Source: Burkholderiaceae bacterium (GTDB lineage Bacteria > Pseudomonadota > Gammaproteobacteria > Burkholderiales > WYBJ01). From it: a stretch of DNA of 51,283 nt. Of the stretch, positions 44,214 through 51,283 are shown in pieces; positions within the stretch are counted from its first letter, which is position 1; each line of letters opens with the position of its first letter. Below the pieces are notes generated by a model. That model did no database searches. It was not told where the DNA came from and was given only the letters and a program-made list of their open reading frames with translations. The position numbers were made by a program, and so were the translations under genes. The stretch covers positions 1 through 51,283 of the forward strand of contig WYBJ01000158.1 in the NCBI GenBank assembly GCA_011525945.1, read 5' to 3'.

Positions 44214-44468
44214 ATGGGACGATTCAGCGCATTCGAGGATGGCGCGCTCCTCAACCGGTTAAAGCGCCTGGACCGAGCCGAAAAAGACCTGCAGAAGAAG
44301 GTCACGATGCGCATCTGGCAGTTGGAAGCAGACGATCGATGGGTCCGCACCGACCCGTTGTTCCGGCAGCTTTCATCCACGCTTGCGAAGGTGTGCAACG
44401 ACATGCGCGAGACGGAGGCCGAACTGCTGCGCAGGGGTAGTCTGGTCGCTGCCAAGAAGGCCGCTTGA
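44214..44468 (+). CDS. Small helical protein of unknown function
   Basis: An 84-residue protein with GAAAGGA 7 bases before its ATG. It is strongly helical and charged (LLNRLKRLDRAEKDLQKKVT, MRETEAELLRRG) with a Trp-rich middle (IWQLEADDRWVRTDPLF) and a basic tail AAKKAA. No family is recognised. It diverges from the LysR gene and converges with the enolase-superfamily gene. Codon use matches the neighbours, which supports a real gene. Confidence 0.65.
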   Translation: MGRFSAFEDGALLNRLKRLDRAEKDLQKKVTMRIWQLEADDRWVRTDPLFRQLSSTLAKVCNDMRETEAELLRRGSLVAAKKAA

Positions 44469-44493
44469 TGCTGACTCCTAGCGCCGCGGTGGG

Positions 44494-45582
44494 CTAGCAA
44501 TAGCGGCGCAACACGTCGCGGTCGATCTCGATACCCAGACCGGGAGCTTGCGGAACGGTAACGATGCCGTCGTGGTGGCGGATGGGCTCGCGGGCGAGCT
44601 CGGTGCGCAGCGCATTCTCGCTCATGTCGTACTCGAGCAGTGTCGGAAACGGCTCCAGCGCGCGCGGCGAGTCGGGCAGCGCCGCGAGCACATGCAGCGT
44701 GGCGGCGAGCCGGATGGAGGTGCCGAACATGTGCGGAATGACGCGGACATGATTGGCGCTCGCCATGGCGGCGATCTTGCGAAACTCGGTGAAGCCGCCG
44801 CAAACGCACACGTCGGGCTGGATAATGTCGAGCGCGCGCTCCTGGATCATGCGGCGGAATGCCCAGCGCCCGCGCTGCTGCTCCGCGCCCGCAATGCGCA
44901 TGTTGAGCGCGCGGCGGATCTCGATGTAGCCCTCGACATCGTCGGCGCTGATCGGCTCTTCGAACCACAATAGCTTCTGCTTGCCGATCTCCTGGCCCAC
45001 CGCGATGGCGCTGCCTCGGTCATAGCCGCAATTCGCATCGACCGCGAGCAGGATGTCGTCGCCGATCGCGCGCCGCACCGCTGCTACGTTGGTGATGTCG
45101 TAAGCGGGACCGAACCCGACTTTCATCTTCATCACTTTGAAGCCCGCGTCGACGTAGCCACGAGCTTCTTCCACCAGGGCGGCGGTCCGGTCGGCGCGCT
45201 CGCGCCGAAACAGCCCCGTGGCGTAGGCCTGCACACGGGTGCGGAAGGCGCCACCCAGAAGCTGGTGGATCGGCTGCTTCAGCGCCTTGCCCATGATGTC
45301 CCACAGTGCGATGTCGACGGCGCTGATCGCCGCGGGATCGGTGCCTTGTCGGTGCAGCCCTTCCCAGATGAGCTCGCAGTCGAAGGGGTTGCGGCCGATC
45401 ACCTGGGATTCGAGCGCGCGCCGCGCCGGCACGATCGCACCTTCGCCCCAGCCGGTGATGCCGGCATCGGTGACGACCTCGACGATGCCGAATGCGCGCT
45501 CAGGGGTCGTGCGCATGGCGTTGGCGAAGGGATCCTCGACCGGGTAAACCGCGGTGTAGGTCTTGACGTCGATGATTTTCAT
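44494..45582 (-). CDS. Mandelate racemase/muconate lactonizing enzyme-family (enolase superfamily) protein
   Basis: A 362-residue TIM-barrel enzyme. The N-terminal capping domain begins MKIIDVKTYTAVYP. In the barrel are KVMKMKVGFG (KxK general base), metal ligands Asp in AVDANCGYD, Glu in LWFEEPI and Glu in IAGAEQQ, and His in RVIPHMFGTS. This Lys plus His arrangement fits acid-sugar dehydratases or mandelate-racemase types, which abstract the alpha proton of a carboxylate. The substrate cannot be fixed. It is near the LysR regulator but separated by a small gene on the other strand. Confidence 0.9.
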   Translation of the reverse strand: MKIIDVKTYTAVYPVEDPFANAMRTTPERAFGIVEVVTDAGITGWGEGAIVPARRALESQVIGRNPFDCELIWEGLHRQGTDPAAISAVDIALWDIMGKALKQPIHQLLGGAFRTRVQAYATGLFRRERADRTAALVEEARGYVDAGFKVMKMKVGFGPAYDITNVAAVRRAIGDDILLAVDANCGYDRGSAIAVGQEIGKQKLLWFEEPISADDVEGYIEIRRALNMRIAGAEQQRGRWAFRRMIQERALDIIQPDVCVCGGFTEFRKIAAMASANHVRVIPHMFGTSIRLAATLHVLAALPDSPRALEPFPTLLEYDMSENALRTELAREPIRHHDGIVTVPQAPGLGIEIDRDVLRRYC

Positions 45583-45996
45583 GGCATGGACTCGCGCTGT
45601 GGACGATGGTCAAGGCAGGAACGATCGCCCGGCGCCCCATGATGGCTTGCCCAGGCGCTCATGTAAACGAGCGGGACGCTGGAAGCTCGCGCAAGCCCGT
45701 GGGGGCGATATCGCCGGCCCAACGAGGGGTCAATCGCGCCGGGCCGGACGACTTCTGCCACGACGCGAGGATGATTCGGAACCCTGACAGGCCCGGATCG
45801 CCTCACGCCGGCGAGCAGCGGGCAATGCAGGCGAGCGTTCCGGCCAGAGCCCATTGCCCGACCGGCACACACGGACCGGCCGGGTCGACCGGGATCAGCG
45901 CATGCACCTGCCTATCGTAGGCTCCGTCGATACGGCGCACGAAGGCAAGGTCTCGCCCATCCGATCTCGGGCCGCGCAACGTCGAGCGTCCCTCGC
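45583..45996. other. Intergenic region without a recognisable gene
   Basis: 414 bases between the enolase-superfamily gene and the Bug remnant. Short open frames on both strands lack ribosome sites, codon bias and family similarity. I looked for the missing N-terminal Bug motifs (YPxRPVR, DNRxGAGG, PYKG) in all frames and did not see them, so the region is not simply the front of the Bug pseudogene. Confidence 0.55.
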
Positions 45997-46224
45997 TCGG
46001 TCTGGTTCGGCGTGGTGGCGCCGACCGGAGCACCTGAGCCGGTGATCCGTCGTGTGGCAGCCGAGGTCGAACGCTTGATTGCCGAACCCAAATTCCGAGC
46101 GCGTGTAAGCGCGATCGCGGTAGAGCCGCTGCAGGGCGGGCCGGACGAGTTCCGCCGCAAGCTCCTCGACGAATACCGTAAGTGGGGCGAGATCGTAAAG
46201 GTGTCCGGCGCGAAGATCGAGTGA
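45997..46224 (+). pseudogene. C-terminal remnant of a Bug receptor
   Basis: About 75 codons encode SVWFGVVAPTGAPEPVIRR, then LIAEPKFRARVSAIAVEPLQGGPDEFRRKL and KWGEIVKVSGAKIE, which match the last quarter of Bug receptors such as the one at 41943. The signal peptide, ligand-binding loops and start are missing; upstream sequence does not continue the homology in any frame. It ends 9 bases before the start of the intact Bug gene at 46234, so it is likely the debris of a deletion in a tandem pair. An in-frame GTG at 46012 could still give a 70-residue peptide. Confidence 0.75.
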
Positions 46225-46233
46225 CCTTGAATT

Positions 46234-47199
46234 ATGTTGCTGCGCATACTCGGGTTGGCTGCACTCGCGCTTGCTGCGCTCGGAGCACGCGCCGGGGAAA
46301 GCTATCCCAGGAAGCCGCTACGCTGGATCATTCCCTACGCAGCCGGCGGTGGCACCGACGCCATCGTGCGGCCGATCGCGGTCAAGGCGGCCGAGGTGCT
46401 GGGGCAATCGGTCATCTACGAGAATCGAGGCGGGGCGGGCGGTCTGATCGCTGCGGAAATCGTGGCGCACGCCGAGCCCGACGGCTATACCTTTCTGGTG
46501 GCGGCGCCCAACACGCACATTTTCGCGACGCTGCTGCACAAGAAGATTCCTTACGATCCGGTCAAGGACTTCGCCCCGATCACCAAGTTCGACCTCACGC
46601 CGAACGTGCTGATCGCGCACCCCGGCTTCCCGCCCAACAGTGCCCGGGAAATGATCGCCTACGCCAAGGCCCACCCGGGCAAGGTCAATTTCGCTTCCTC
46701 CGGCGCCGGTTCCGGCGGCCATTTGTCGGTCCTCCTATTGATGGACACGATGAAGATCGACGTGCTGCACATCCCGTACAAAGGCGCCGGCCCGGCGGTA
46801 CTCGAGGTGCTCGCGGGCAGGAACGACCTGATGTTCATCAATCCGGCCGTCGCCATGGGGCATTACAAGGCGGGCAGACTGAAGGTGCTGGGCTTTGCCG
46901 GGCCCAAGCGCCTCGCCACCATGCCGGACGTGCCCACATTCGAGGAGCAGGGCTTCGTCGATTTCGAGTCGAGCAACTTCAAGGGACTGGTCGCGCCCGC
47001 GGGAACGCCGCGTGCAGTTATCGACAAGATGCACGACGTACTGGTGAAGATCGTCAACATGCCCGACATCCATGCGCGCCTGATCGCAGGCGGCTCGATT
47101 CCGCGCACGACTACGCCAGAGCAATTCGCCGACGAAAATCGCAAGGAAGTCGAACGCTGGGGTAAGCTCATGCGCAAGCACGGCATCCTGCCGCAATAG
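46234..47199 (+). CDS. Bug-family tripartite tricarboxylate transporter receptor
   Basis: A 321-residue receptor with a short signal peptide (MLLRILGLAALALAALGARA, cleavage before GESYP). Motifs: YPRKPLRWIIPYAAGGGTDA, VIYENRGGAGGLIAAEIVA, EPDGYTFLVAAPN, YDPVKDFAPITKF, HIPYKGAGPAVLEVLAG, MPDVPTFEEQG and C-terminal VERWGKLMRKHGI. No strong ribosome site precedes ATG 46234, so translation may depend on the truncated Bug frame ending nine bases upstream. The ligand is unknown. Confidence 0.9.
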   Translation: MLLRILGLAALALAALGARAGESYPRKPLRWIIPYAAGGGTDAIVRPIAVKAAEVLGQSVIYENRGGAGGLIAAEIVAHAEPDGYTFLVAAPNTHIFATLLHKKIPYDPVKDFAPITKFDLTPNVLIAHPGFPPNSAREMIAYAKAHPGKVNFASSGAGSGGHLSVLLLMDTMKIDVLHIPYKGAGPAVLEVLAGRNDLMFINPAVAMGHYKAGRLKVLGFAGPKRLATMPDVPTFEEQGFVDFESSNFKGLVAPAGTPRAVIDKMHDVLVKIVNMPDIHARLIAGGSIPRTTTPEQFADENRKEVERWGKLMRKHGILPQ

Positions 47200-47465
47200 C
47201 GTTCGCCACACCGCACGGCGTTGCGCCGACTGCGACCGCACGCTCGCACTTCCCGGCCGGAACGGTCGCTCGCGCTTCCCGGCGAACGCAACGGCGTGTG
47301 CCGGCGACCTTTCGAGCATGCCCGACGGTCTCGGCGGCGCGCGTAAGGCTATCGTAAGAAGACAATCGGAATCTACGATCGAGCGCCAGCTTCTGTTTCG
47401 GCCACTGGCCGGAGGCGACGAGCGGCGCGCTGATTCACCCGGAAAACGAGCCGTTCGGAGGTAAT

Positions 47466-47921
47466 ATGAGCCGAGAAATTCGTCCTGACGAGCACAACAC
47501 CCACCACATTGATTCGAGCGAAGCGGCGTCGAGCGATTCGATCGCATACCTGGTTGGTCAAGTGTACGAGGTTGCGCCCGCGCCGGCGCGGCGGCGCCTG
47601 ATCGAACATCTTCTGCGGCCGCTGAGCCTGCTGGCGCTACTGGCGGTAGCGAACGGCGTGTTCGCGAAACTCTGGTTTCGGCGAGGATGGCAGGACCTTG
47701 AGATCCGTATCGAGGATACGCATCTCATCACGAACAGCGATATAACGGCACTGGTCGATTTCGTACAGCAGGCCAGTGCCGACACCGTGTATGGAATCGG
47801 GCAAGTGGTGGCGTCGTGTCCCGAATTGCTCACCTCGGCGGCAGCCGGCGTGCTGATCGCCGCGCTCGGGCGATTGGCGGTGTCGCGTTTCGGCTCGAAT
47901 CCTCCGCTGAGTCAAGCCTGA
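47466..47921 (+). CDS. Small membrane protein of unknown function
   Basis: A 151-residue protein with CGGAGGTAAT immediately upstream of its ATG. The first 45 residues are polar (MSREIRPDEHNTHHIDSSEA). Two hydrophobic segments follow, at about 51-68 (PLSLLALLAVANGVFAKLWF) and about 122-141 (LTSAAAGVLIAALGRLAV). I do not recognise a family. It lies between the Bug receptor and the selenoprotein gene, with 164 bases to the latter, so co-transcription is possible but not shown. Confidence 0.65.
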   Translation: MSREIRPDEHNTHHIDSSEAASSDSIAYLVGQVYEVAPAPARRRLIEHLLRPLSLLALLAVANGVFAKLWFRRGWQDLEIRIEDTHLITNSDITALVDFVQQASADTVYGIGQVVASCPELLTSAAAGVLIAALGRLAVSRFGSNPPLSQA

Positions 47922-48085
47922 CGCACGAACCGCGAAGTTCGCGCGCGAGGACGATGCAAGCGTGCCGTGTACCGATCGACCGATGGCGAGCACCCGAGGG
48001 CGCCGGCGAAGGCGCTCATGCGCATCGCACCGTCGGGCACATCCGCAAGATCCGCCGGCGCGATTGACGATCAGGAGAATTGTCG

Positions 48086-49831
48086 ATGTCTATGCAGCAC
48101 GACGACGGATACTACGAATGCCACTGGCCGCGCGGCCAATTGCAGCAGCGCAGCCGCGCGCTCGCGCCGCGGCTGGAATCGCTCGCCGGCAAGAAGGTCG
48201 CGCAGCTCTGGGACGAGCTGTTCAAAGGCGATGTGGTGTTCGAACTGCTCGAAGAAGGACTGAAGCAGCGCTTTCCCGGCATCCAGTTCGTCAACTGGCG
48301 TCAATTCGGCAGCACGCACGGCGCGATGGAGAAGGAAGCCCTCGCAGCGCTGCCGAACAAGCTTCGCGACATGGGCGTCGACGCGGTCATCTCCGGAATG
48401 GCGTGCTGAGGCAGCTGCACTCCCGCCGTGTTGCGGGCCAGCGCAGCATGTGAGATCGCGGGTTTTCCGACCACCTCGCTCACATGCGAGGGTTTCGTCA
48501 GGCAGGCGGCCGCCACATCGATCGGGCTCGGCCTGCGCAACATCCCGATCGCGCTGGTGCCGGGTCACGTCGGCACCAAGAGCGCCGAGGAACTGCGCCG
48601 AGACATCCTGGAGGTCACGCTGCCCGATGTCATCAGGACCCTGACGCACGCCGACGACAGTATCGATCAGCCGCTCGAAGTCGGCGAGCGCGAAATCGTC
48701 GTGCGCGGCAGCTTCACCGAGGTGAACCGGTACTTCTACCGGCACGGCTTCACCGACGGTCTTCCCATCGTGCCGCCGACGCGCGCGGCGCTCGAACGTT
48801 TCCTGCGCTGCACCGAGCGCGATGCATCGGAAGTGCTCGGAGTGATGCTGCCGGACAAACGCGCCGCGACCGTCTGGAACGTTGCCGTGAACGGCGTCAT
48901 GGCGGGGTGCCGGCCGGAGTACATGCCCGTTCTGATCGCGATCGTCGAGGCCATGGCGGATCCGCGCTACGGCGTCGAGCACAGCGGCAACACACCGGGC
49001 GCCGATACGCTGATCATCCTCAACGGGCCTATCGTCAAGCAGCTCGATTTCAACTACACGCAGGGCGCGTTGCGCGACGGCTTCATGCCGAACACCTCGA
49101 TCGGCCGCTTCTTCCGGCTATACCTGCGCAACGTCCCTGGATTTCATCTGCATCAGACCGACAAGGCGACGTTCGGCAACACGTGGCGTGTCGTGCTCGC
49201 GGAAAACGACGATGTCCTGGAGGAGATCGGCTGGCCGACGATCGGTGAGGAGATGGGTTTCGCGCGCGGCGACAACGTCGTCACGATATCGCGCTTCACC
49301 GGCGGCGGATCGCTCTCCTCGGTGACCGGGTCGACGCCGGAGCAGCTCCTGCCCTACCTCGCCGATTCGATCGAGCGCTTCAACAACTGGCAGATCACGT
49401 TCACCACCAGCCACGGCCGCGGCACGCTGCGACCGCTCGCCGTGATCACTCCGATCCTTGCACGCACACTCGCGAGAGCCGGCTGCAGCAAGCTCGACGT
49501 TCAGCGCTTCCTGTTCGAGCGTGTCCGCCGTCCGGCGTGGGACTTCGAGCGGCAGTTACGCGACTGGAATATACGCGGCAAATGGAATCTCGCGGAGGAC
49601 GTCGAAGCCGGTCTGATCCCGAAAGTCTTCCTCGGATCCGGAGATCCCGATCGCCTGGTGCCTATCGTCTGGAAGCCCGAAGATCTGATGATAGCCGTCG
49701 GCGGCGATCCGCTGCGCAACAACGCCTACGTGTTCGCGCACAACGGCTTTCTCGGCTTCCCGACCGGGAAGAAGATCAGCCTGCCGAAACGCTGGGACGA
49801 ACTTCTGGCCGAGGCGAAGAAGCATGCATGA
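48086..49831 (+). CDS. UGSC-family selenoprotein (in-frame TGA read as selenocysteine at 48407-48409)
   Basis: A protein of about 581 residues if the TGA at codon 108 is read as selenocysteine. The ATG at 48086 follows AGGAGAA (48073-48079). Before the TGA the protein contains SLAGKKVAQLWDELFKGDVV and LPNKLRDMGVDAVISGMAC. After it the same frame continues GSC TPAVLRASAACEIAGFPTTS, giving the motif C-U-G-S-C (107-111). This is the hallmark of the UGSC family as I recall it, where Cys replaces Sec in many members. A second domain from about residue 215 (RHGFTDGLPIVPPT, WNVAVNGVMAGCRPEYMPVL, NTPGADTLIILNGPI) extends to the end. The chemistry is presumably thiol/selenol redox; the substrate is unknown. 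Without Sec insertion the gene would give a useless 107-residue fragment. Confidence 0.87.
48414..48447 (+). promoter_or_regulatory. Putative bacterial SECIS element
   Basis: Starting 4 bases after the TGA, GCTGC (48414-48418) pairs with GCAGC (48443-48447), and CCCGC (48422-48426) pairs with GCGGG (48433-48437). The two stems are separated by an asymmetric internal loop, and the apical loop is CGTGTT, with a G at its second position and a GU step. The loop begins 17 bases after the UGA, inside the spacing known for bacterial SECIS hairpins. The element lies within the coding sequence, as expected for bacteria, and is predicted to recruit SelB. Confidence 0.72.
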
Positions 49832-49939
49832 GGCAAGCGAAGCGAGCCGGCGCGGCTCATGCGCTGGGTGAGACGGCGGGCAAGACCGGGCGATCGGCCT
49901 CGCTCGCCACGCGGGCGGCGCAAGGCCGCACACCATCGG

Positions 49940-50923
49940 TCAATTCAGCGTAACGCCCGCATCGTGCATGATCTTGCCCCAGCGGGCCACATCCTTCTTC
50001 AGGAACGCGGCGGACTCCTCGATCGTGGCTGGCGATGGCTCCACCCCCTGACGGATGAGCTGCGTGCGGACATCCTGGGTGTCGAGCACCTTCAGCACGA
50101 CCTCATTCAGGTGCTTCACGATCGCCATGGGCGTCGCAGCCGGCGCGATGAGCGCGAACCATGTACCGATATCGAGTTGCGGATAACCAGCCTCGGACAT
50201 CGTCGGTACGTCGGGCAGCAGCGGCGAGCGCTTCGCCCCCGACACACCCAACGCCCGCAAACGGCCCGCCTTCACATGCGGCGCCATCGACGACACGTTG
50301 GTAAAGAGCATGTGGACCTGACCCGCGATCAGTTCCTGCGCGGCCTGCGCGCTGCCCTTGTAAGGCACGTGCGTAAGCTCGATCCCGGTACTCGTGCGCA
50401 GAAGCTCGCCGAGCAGGTGCCCCGTGCCGCCCATCCCGGTCGAGGCAAAATTGAGCTCGCGCGGCCTGCGCTTGGCAAGAGCAACCAGTTCCTTGATCGA
50501 TCTGACCGGCATCGACGAGTGCACGACCAGCGTGAACGGCAGCGTGCCCACCAGCGAGATCGGAACGAAGTCCTTGACGAGATCGTAACGCGCACGCTTC
50601 GAGTGCATGTTGATCGACACGCTGGAGCTGGGCAGAAAGAGCGTGTGACCGTCCGGTGCGGCTTTCGACGCCAGCTCGGCCGCCACCACCCCGCCCGCTC
50701 CGGGCCGGTTGTCGATGACGACCATCTGGTGTAGCTCTTGCGTGAGCTTCGGCGCCAGAATACGCGCCACCGTATCGTTCCCGCTGCCTGGCGGAAACGG
50801 CAGGATGATGCTGATCGGCCTGGTCGGGTAAGACTGCGACCACGCGCTGCCGCCGGCGAGCACGAGCGCGGTCATCGCCAGCGCGAAACAACGCATCACC
50901 AGTAAGCTGCTTACCCTCACCAC
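49940..50923 (-). CDS. Bug-family tripartite tricarboxylate transporter receptor
   Basis: A 327-residue receptor. It starts with tandem GTG codons at 50923/50920 after GAGGAG; a third option is ATG 50896, which begins a compact signal peptide (MRCFALAMTALVLAGGSAW). Mature motifs: YPTRPISIILPFPPGSGNDT, VVIDNRPGAGGVVAAELASK, APDGHTLFLPSSSVSINMH, THVPYKGSAQAAQELIAG, LLPDVPTMSEAG and the tail ARWGKIMHDAGV. It converges with the selenoprotein gene (108 bases apart). Whether it feeds that enzyme is unknown. Confidence 0.92.
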   Translation of the reverse strand: MVRVSSLLVMRCFALAMTALVLAGGSAWSQSYPTRPISIILPFPPGSGNDTVARILAPKLTQELHQMVVIDNRPGAGGVVAAELASKAAPDGHTLFLPSSSVSINMHSKRARYDLVKDFVPISLVGTLPFTLVVHSSMPVRSIKELVALAKRRPRELNFASTGMGGTGHLLGELLRTSTGIELTHVPYKGSAQAAQELIAGQVHMLFTNVSSMAPHVKAGRLRALGVSGAKRSPLLPDVPTMSEAGYPQLDIGTWFALIAPAATPMAIVKHLNEVVLKVLDTQDVRTQLIRQGVEPSPATIEESAAFLKKDVARWGKIMHDAGVTLN

Positions 50924-51160
50924 ATTCTCCTCATGGCAACTCCGCTACCTCACAATGCCTTCGTCCGCTCGCCGCGGTTCGGCCGCCGAGGCGACCCGAC
51001 GTGCGAGAGAACAATGATACGACCATACGAGCGCACCACCGGATCGAATGTGGCGTCGAAAGCGGCTGCGAAATCGAAGGCGACTCCGAGCCGAGGTACG
51101 GTGAGTGGCATCCGTCGCTGGCGTGACGCGACTCGCGAGAGGCTTGCGTAAAGAAACGGC

Positions 51161-51283
51161 TAGTGTCCCGAGTCAGAAGTCGTTGCAACAATGTTCTTGA
51201 TGCTCGCGACGCCACGAGTGGCAAAAGTGTCGAAATCGACGCCAGACGCGAAGCGAACCGCAGCCAGGTTGGACACCTGGCGA
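51161..51283. mobile_element. MITE-like element, copy 2 (cut by right edge)
   Basis: The first 121 bases of the element at 13424-13611, in the same orientation, again following a TA in CTAG (51160-51163). It starts with GTGTCCCGAGTCAGAAG. It differs from copy 1 at only two visible positions (C to T after the terminal repeat and C to T in the internal arm). The right half and its terminal repeat lie outside the window. Confidence 0.85.

Noticed and set aside
45583-45996. The missing front part of the Bug remnant
   Set aside because: None of the conserved Bug N-terminal or central motifs is visible in any of the three plus-strand frames.
47199-47310. Direct repeat (CGCTCGCACTTCCCGG, 47241-47256 and a near copy at 47267-47282) and a GCGTTCGCC/GGCGAACGC pair
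   Set aside because: Short, imperfect and GC-rich; could arise by chance, and no regulatory role can be supported.
48428-49831. Independent 467-residue gene starting at GTG after the TGA
   Set aside because: There is no ribosome site before the GTG, the frame continues without a gap from the upstream part, and the codons between the TGA and GTG complete the U-G-S-C motif.
13424-51283. A composite transposon bounded by the two MITE-like copies
   Set aside because: The copies are in direct orientation 37.7 kb apart, contain no transposase, and copy 1 has its own target duplication; the genes between look like native chromosome.

Overview
The window is GC-rich, densely packed chromosomal DNA. 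Gene content points to a heterotrophic betaproteobacterium, probably Burkholderiales-like: there are five complete and one decayed tripartite-tricarboxylate (Bug/TctC-type) solute receptors, a CaiB-type CoA-transferase cluster, LutABC, HyuAB, and an Mla/MCE lipid transporter with its lipoprotein. The taxonomic call is inferred from gene families, not from a marker gene. No rRNA, tRNA, CRISPR array or transposase gene was recognised.

Layout. 1-1138: a histidine kinase (cut by the window edge) and its OmpR-type regulator. 1374-4336: Gfo/Idh/MocA oxidoreductase, creatininase-family hydrolase and a 2-hydroxyacid dehydrogenase in one direction. 4349-7912: an MCE/Mla-type lipid transport operon (permease, ATPase, MlaD, lipoprotein). 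8053-12066: CBS-domain protein, a PAS-GAF-GGDEF-EAL protein and an exported protein of unknown function. 12226-13392: a Bug receptor, followed by a 188-bp transposase-less element with terminal inverted repeats; a second copy runs off the right edge at 51161. 13611-20174: an acyl-CoA/dicarboxylate cluster (PPOX protein, 2-hydroxyacid dehydrogenase, CitE-like lyase, CaiB-type CoA transferase, coiled-coil protein, acyl-CoA dehydrogenase, MaoC hydratase) with a divergent Bug receptor at 20487. 21477-30951: LutC, methylmalonate-semialdehyde dehydrogenase, LutB, LutA, succinate-semialdehyde-type dehydrogenase, SDR and a BisC-like molybdoenzyme. 31100-32170: threonine aldolase. 32370-39298: UbiD decarboxylase, alpha-hydroxy-acid oxidase, HyuA and HyuB. 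39824-42926: bicupin, a metal-ligand-less M24-fold protein and a Bug receptor. 43118-45582: LysR regulator, small protein and an enolase-superfamily enzyme. 45997-47199: Bug remnant plus intact Bug receptor. 47466-47921: small membrane protein. 48086-49831: a UGSC-family selenoprotein. 49940-50923: the last Bug receptor.

The strongest discovery candidate is the 48086-49831 gene. It looks like two open frames separated by one TGA, but the frame is continuous through the TGA. The TGA sits exactly at the U of a U-G-S-C motif, and it is followed by a two-stem hairpin with the geometry of a bacterial SECIS element. It is therefore best read as one selenocysteine-containing protein of about 581 residues. 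Selenium-insertion genes (selA, selB, selC, selD) are not in this window.

Functionally, most of the window suits uptake of organic acids through periplasmic receptors and their oxidation to central metabolites. Many substrate assignments remain open.
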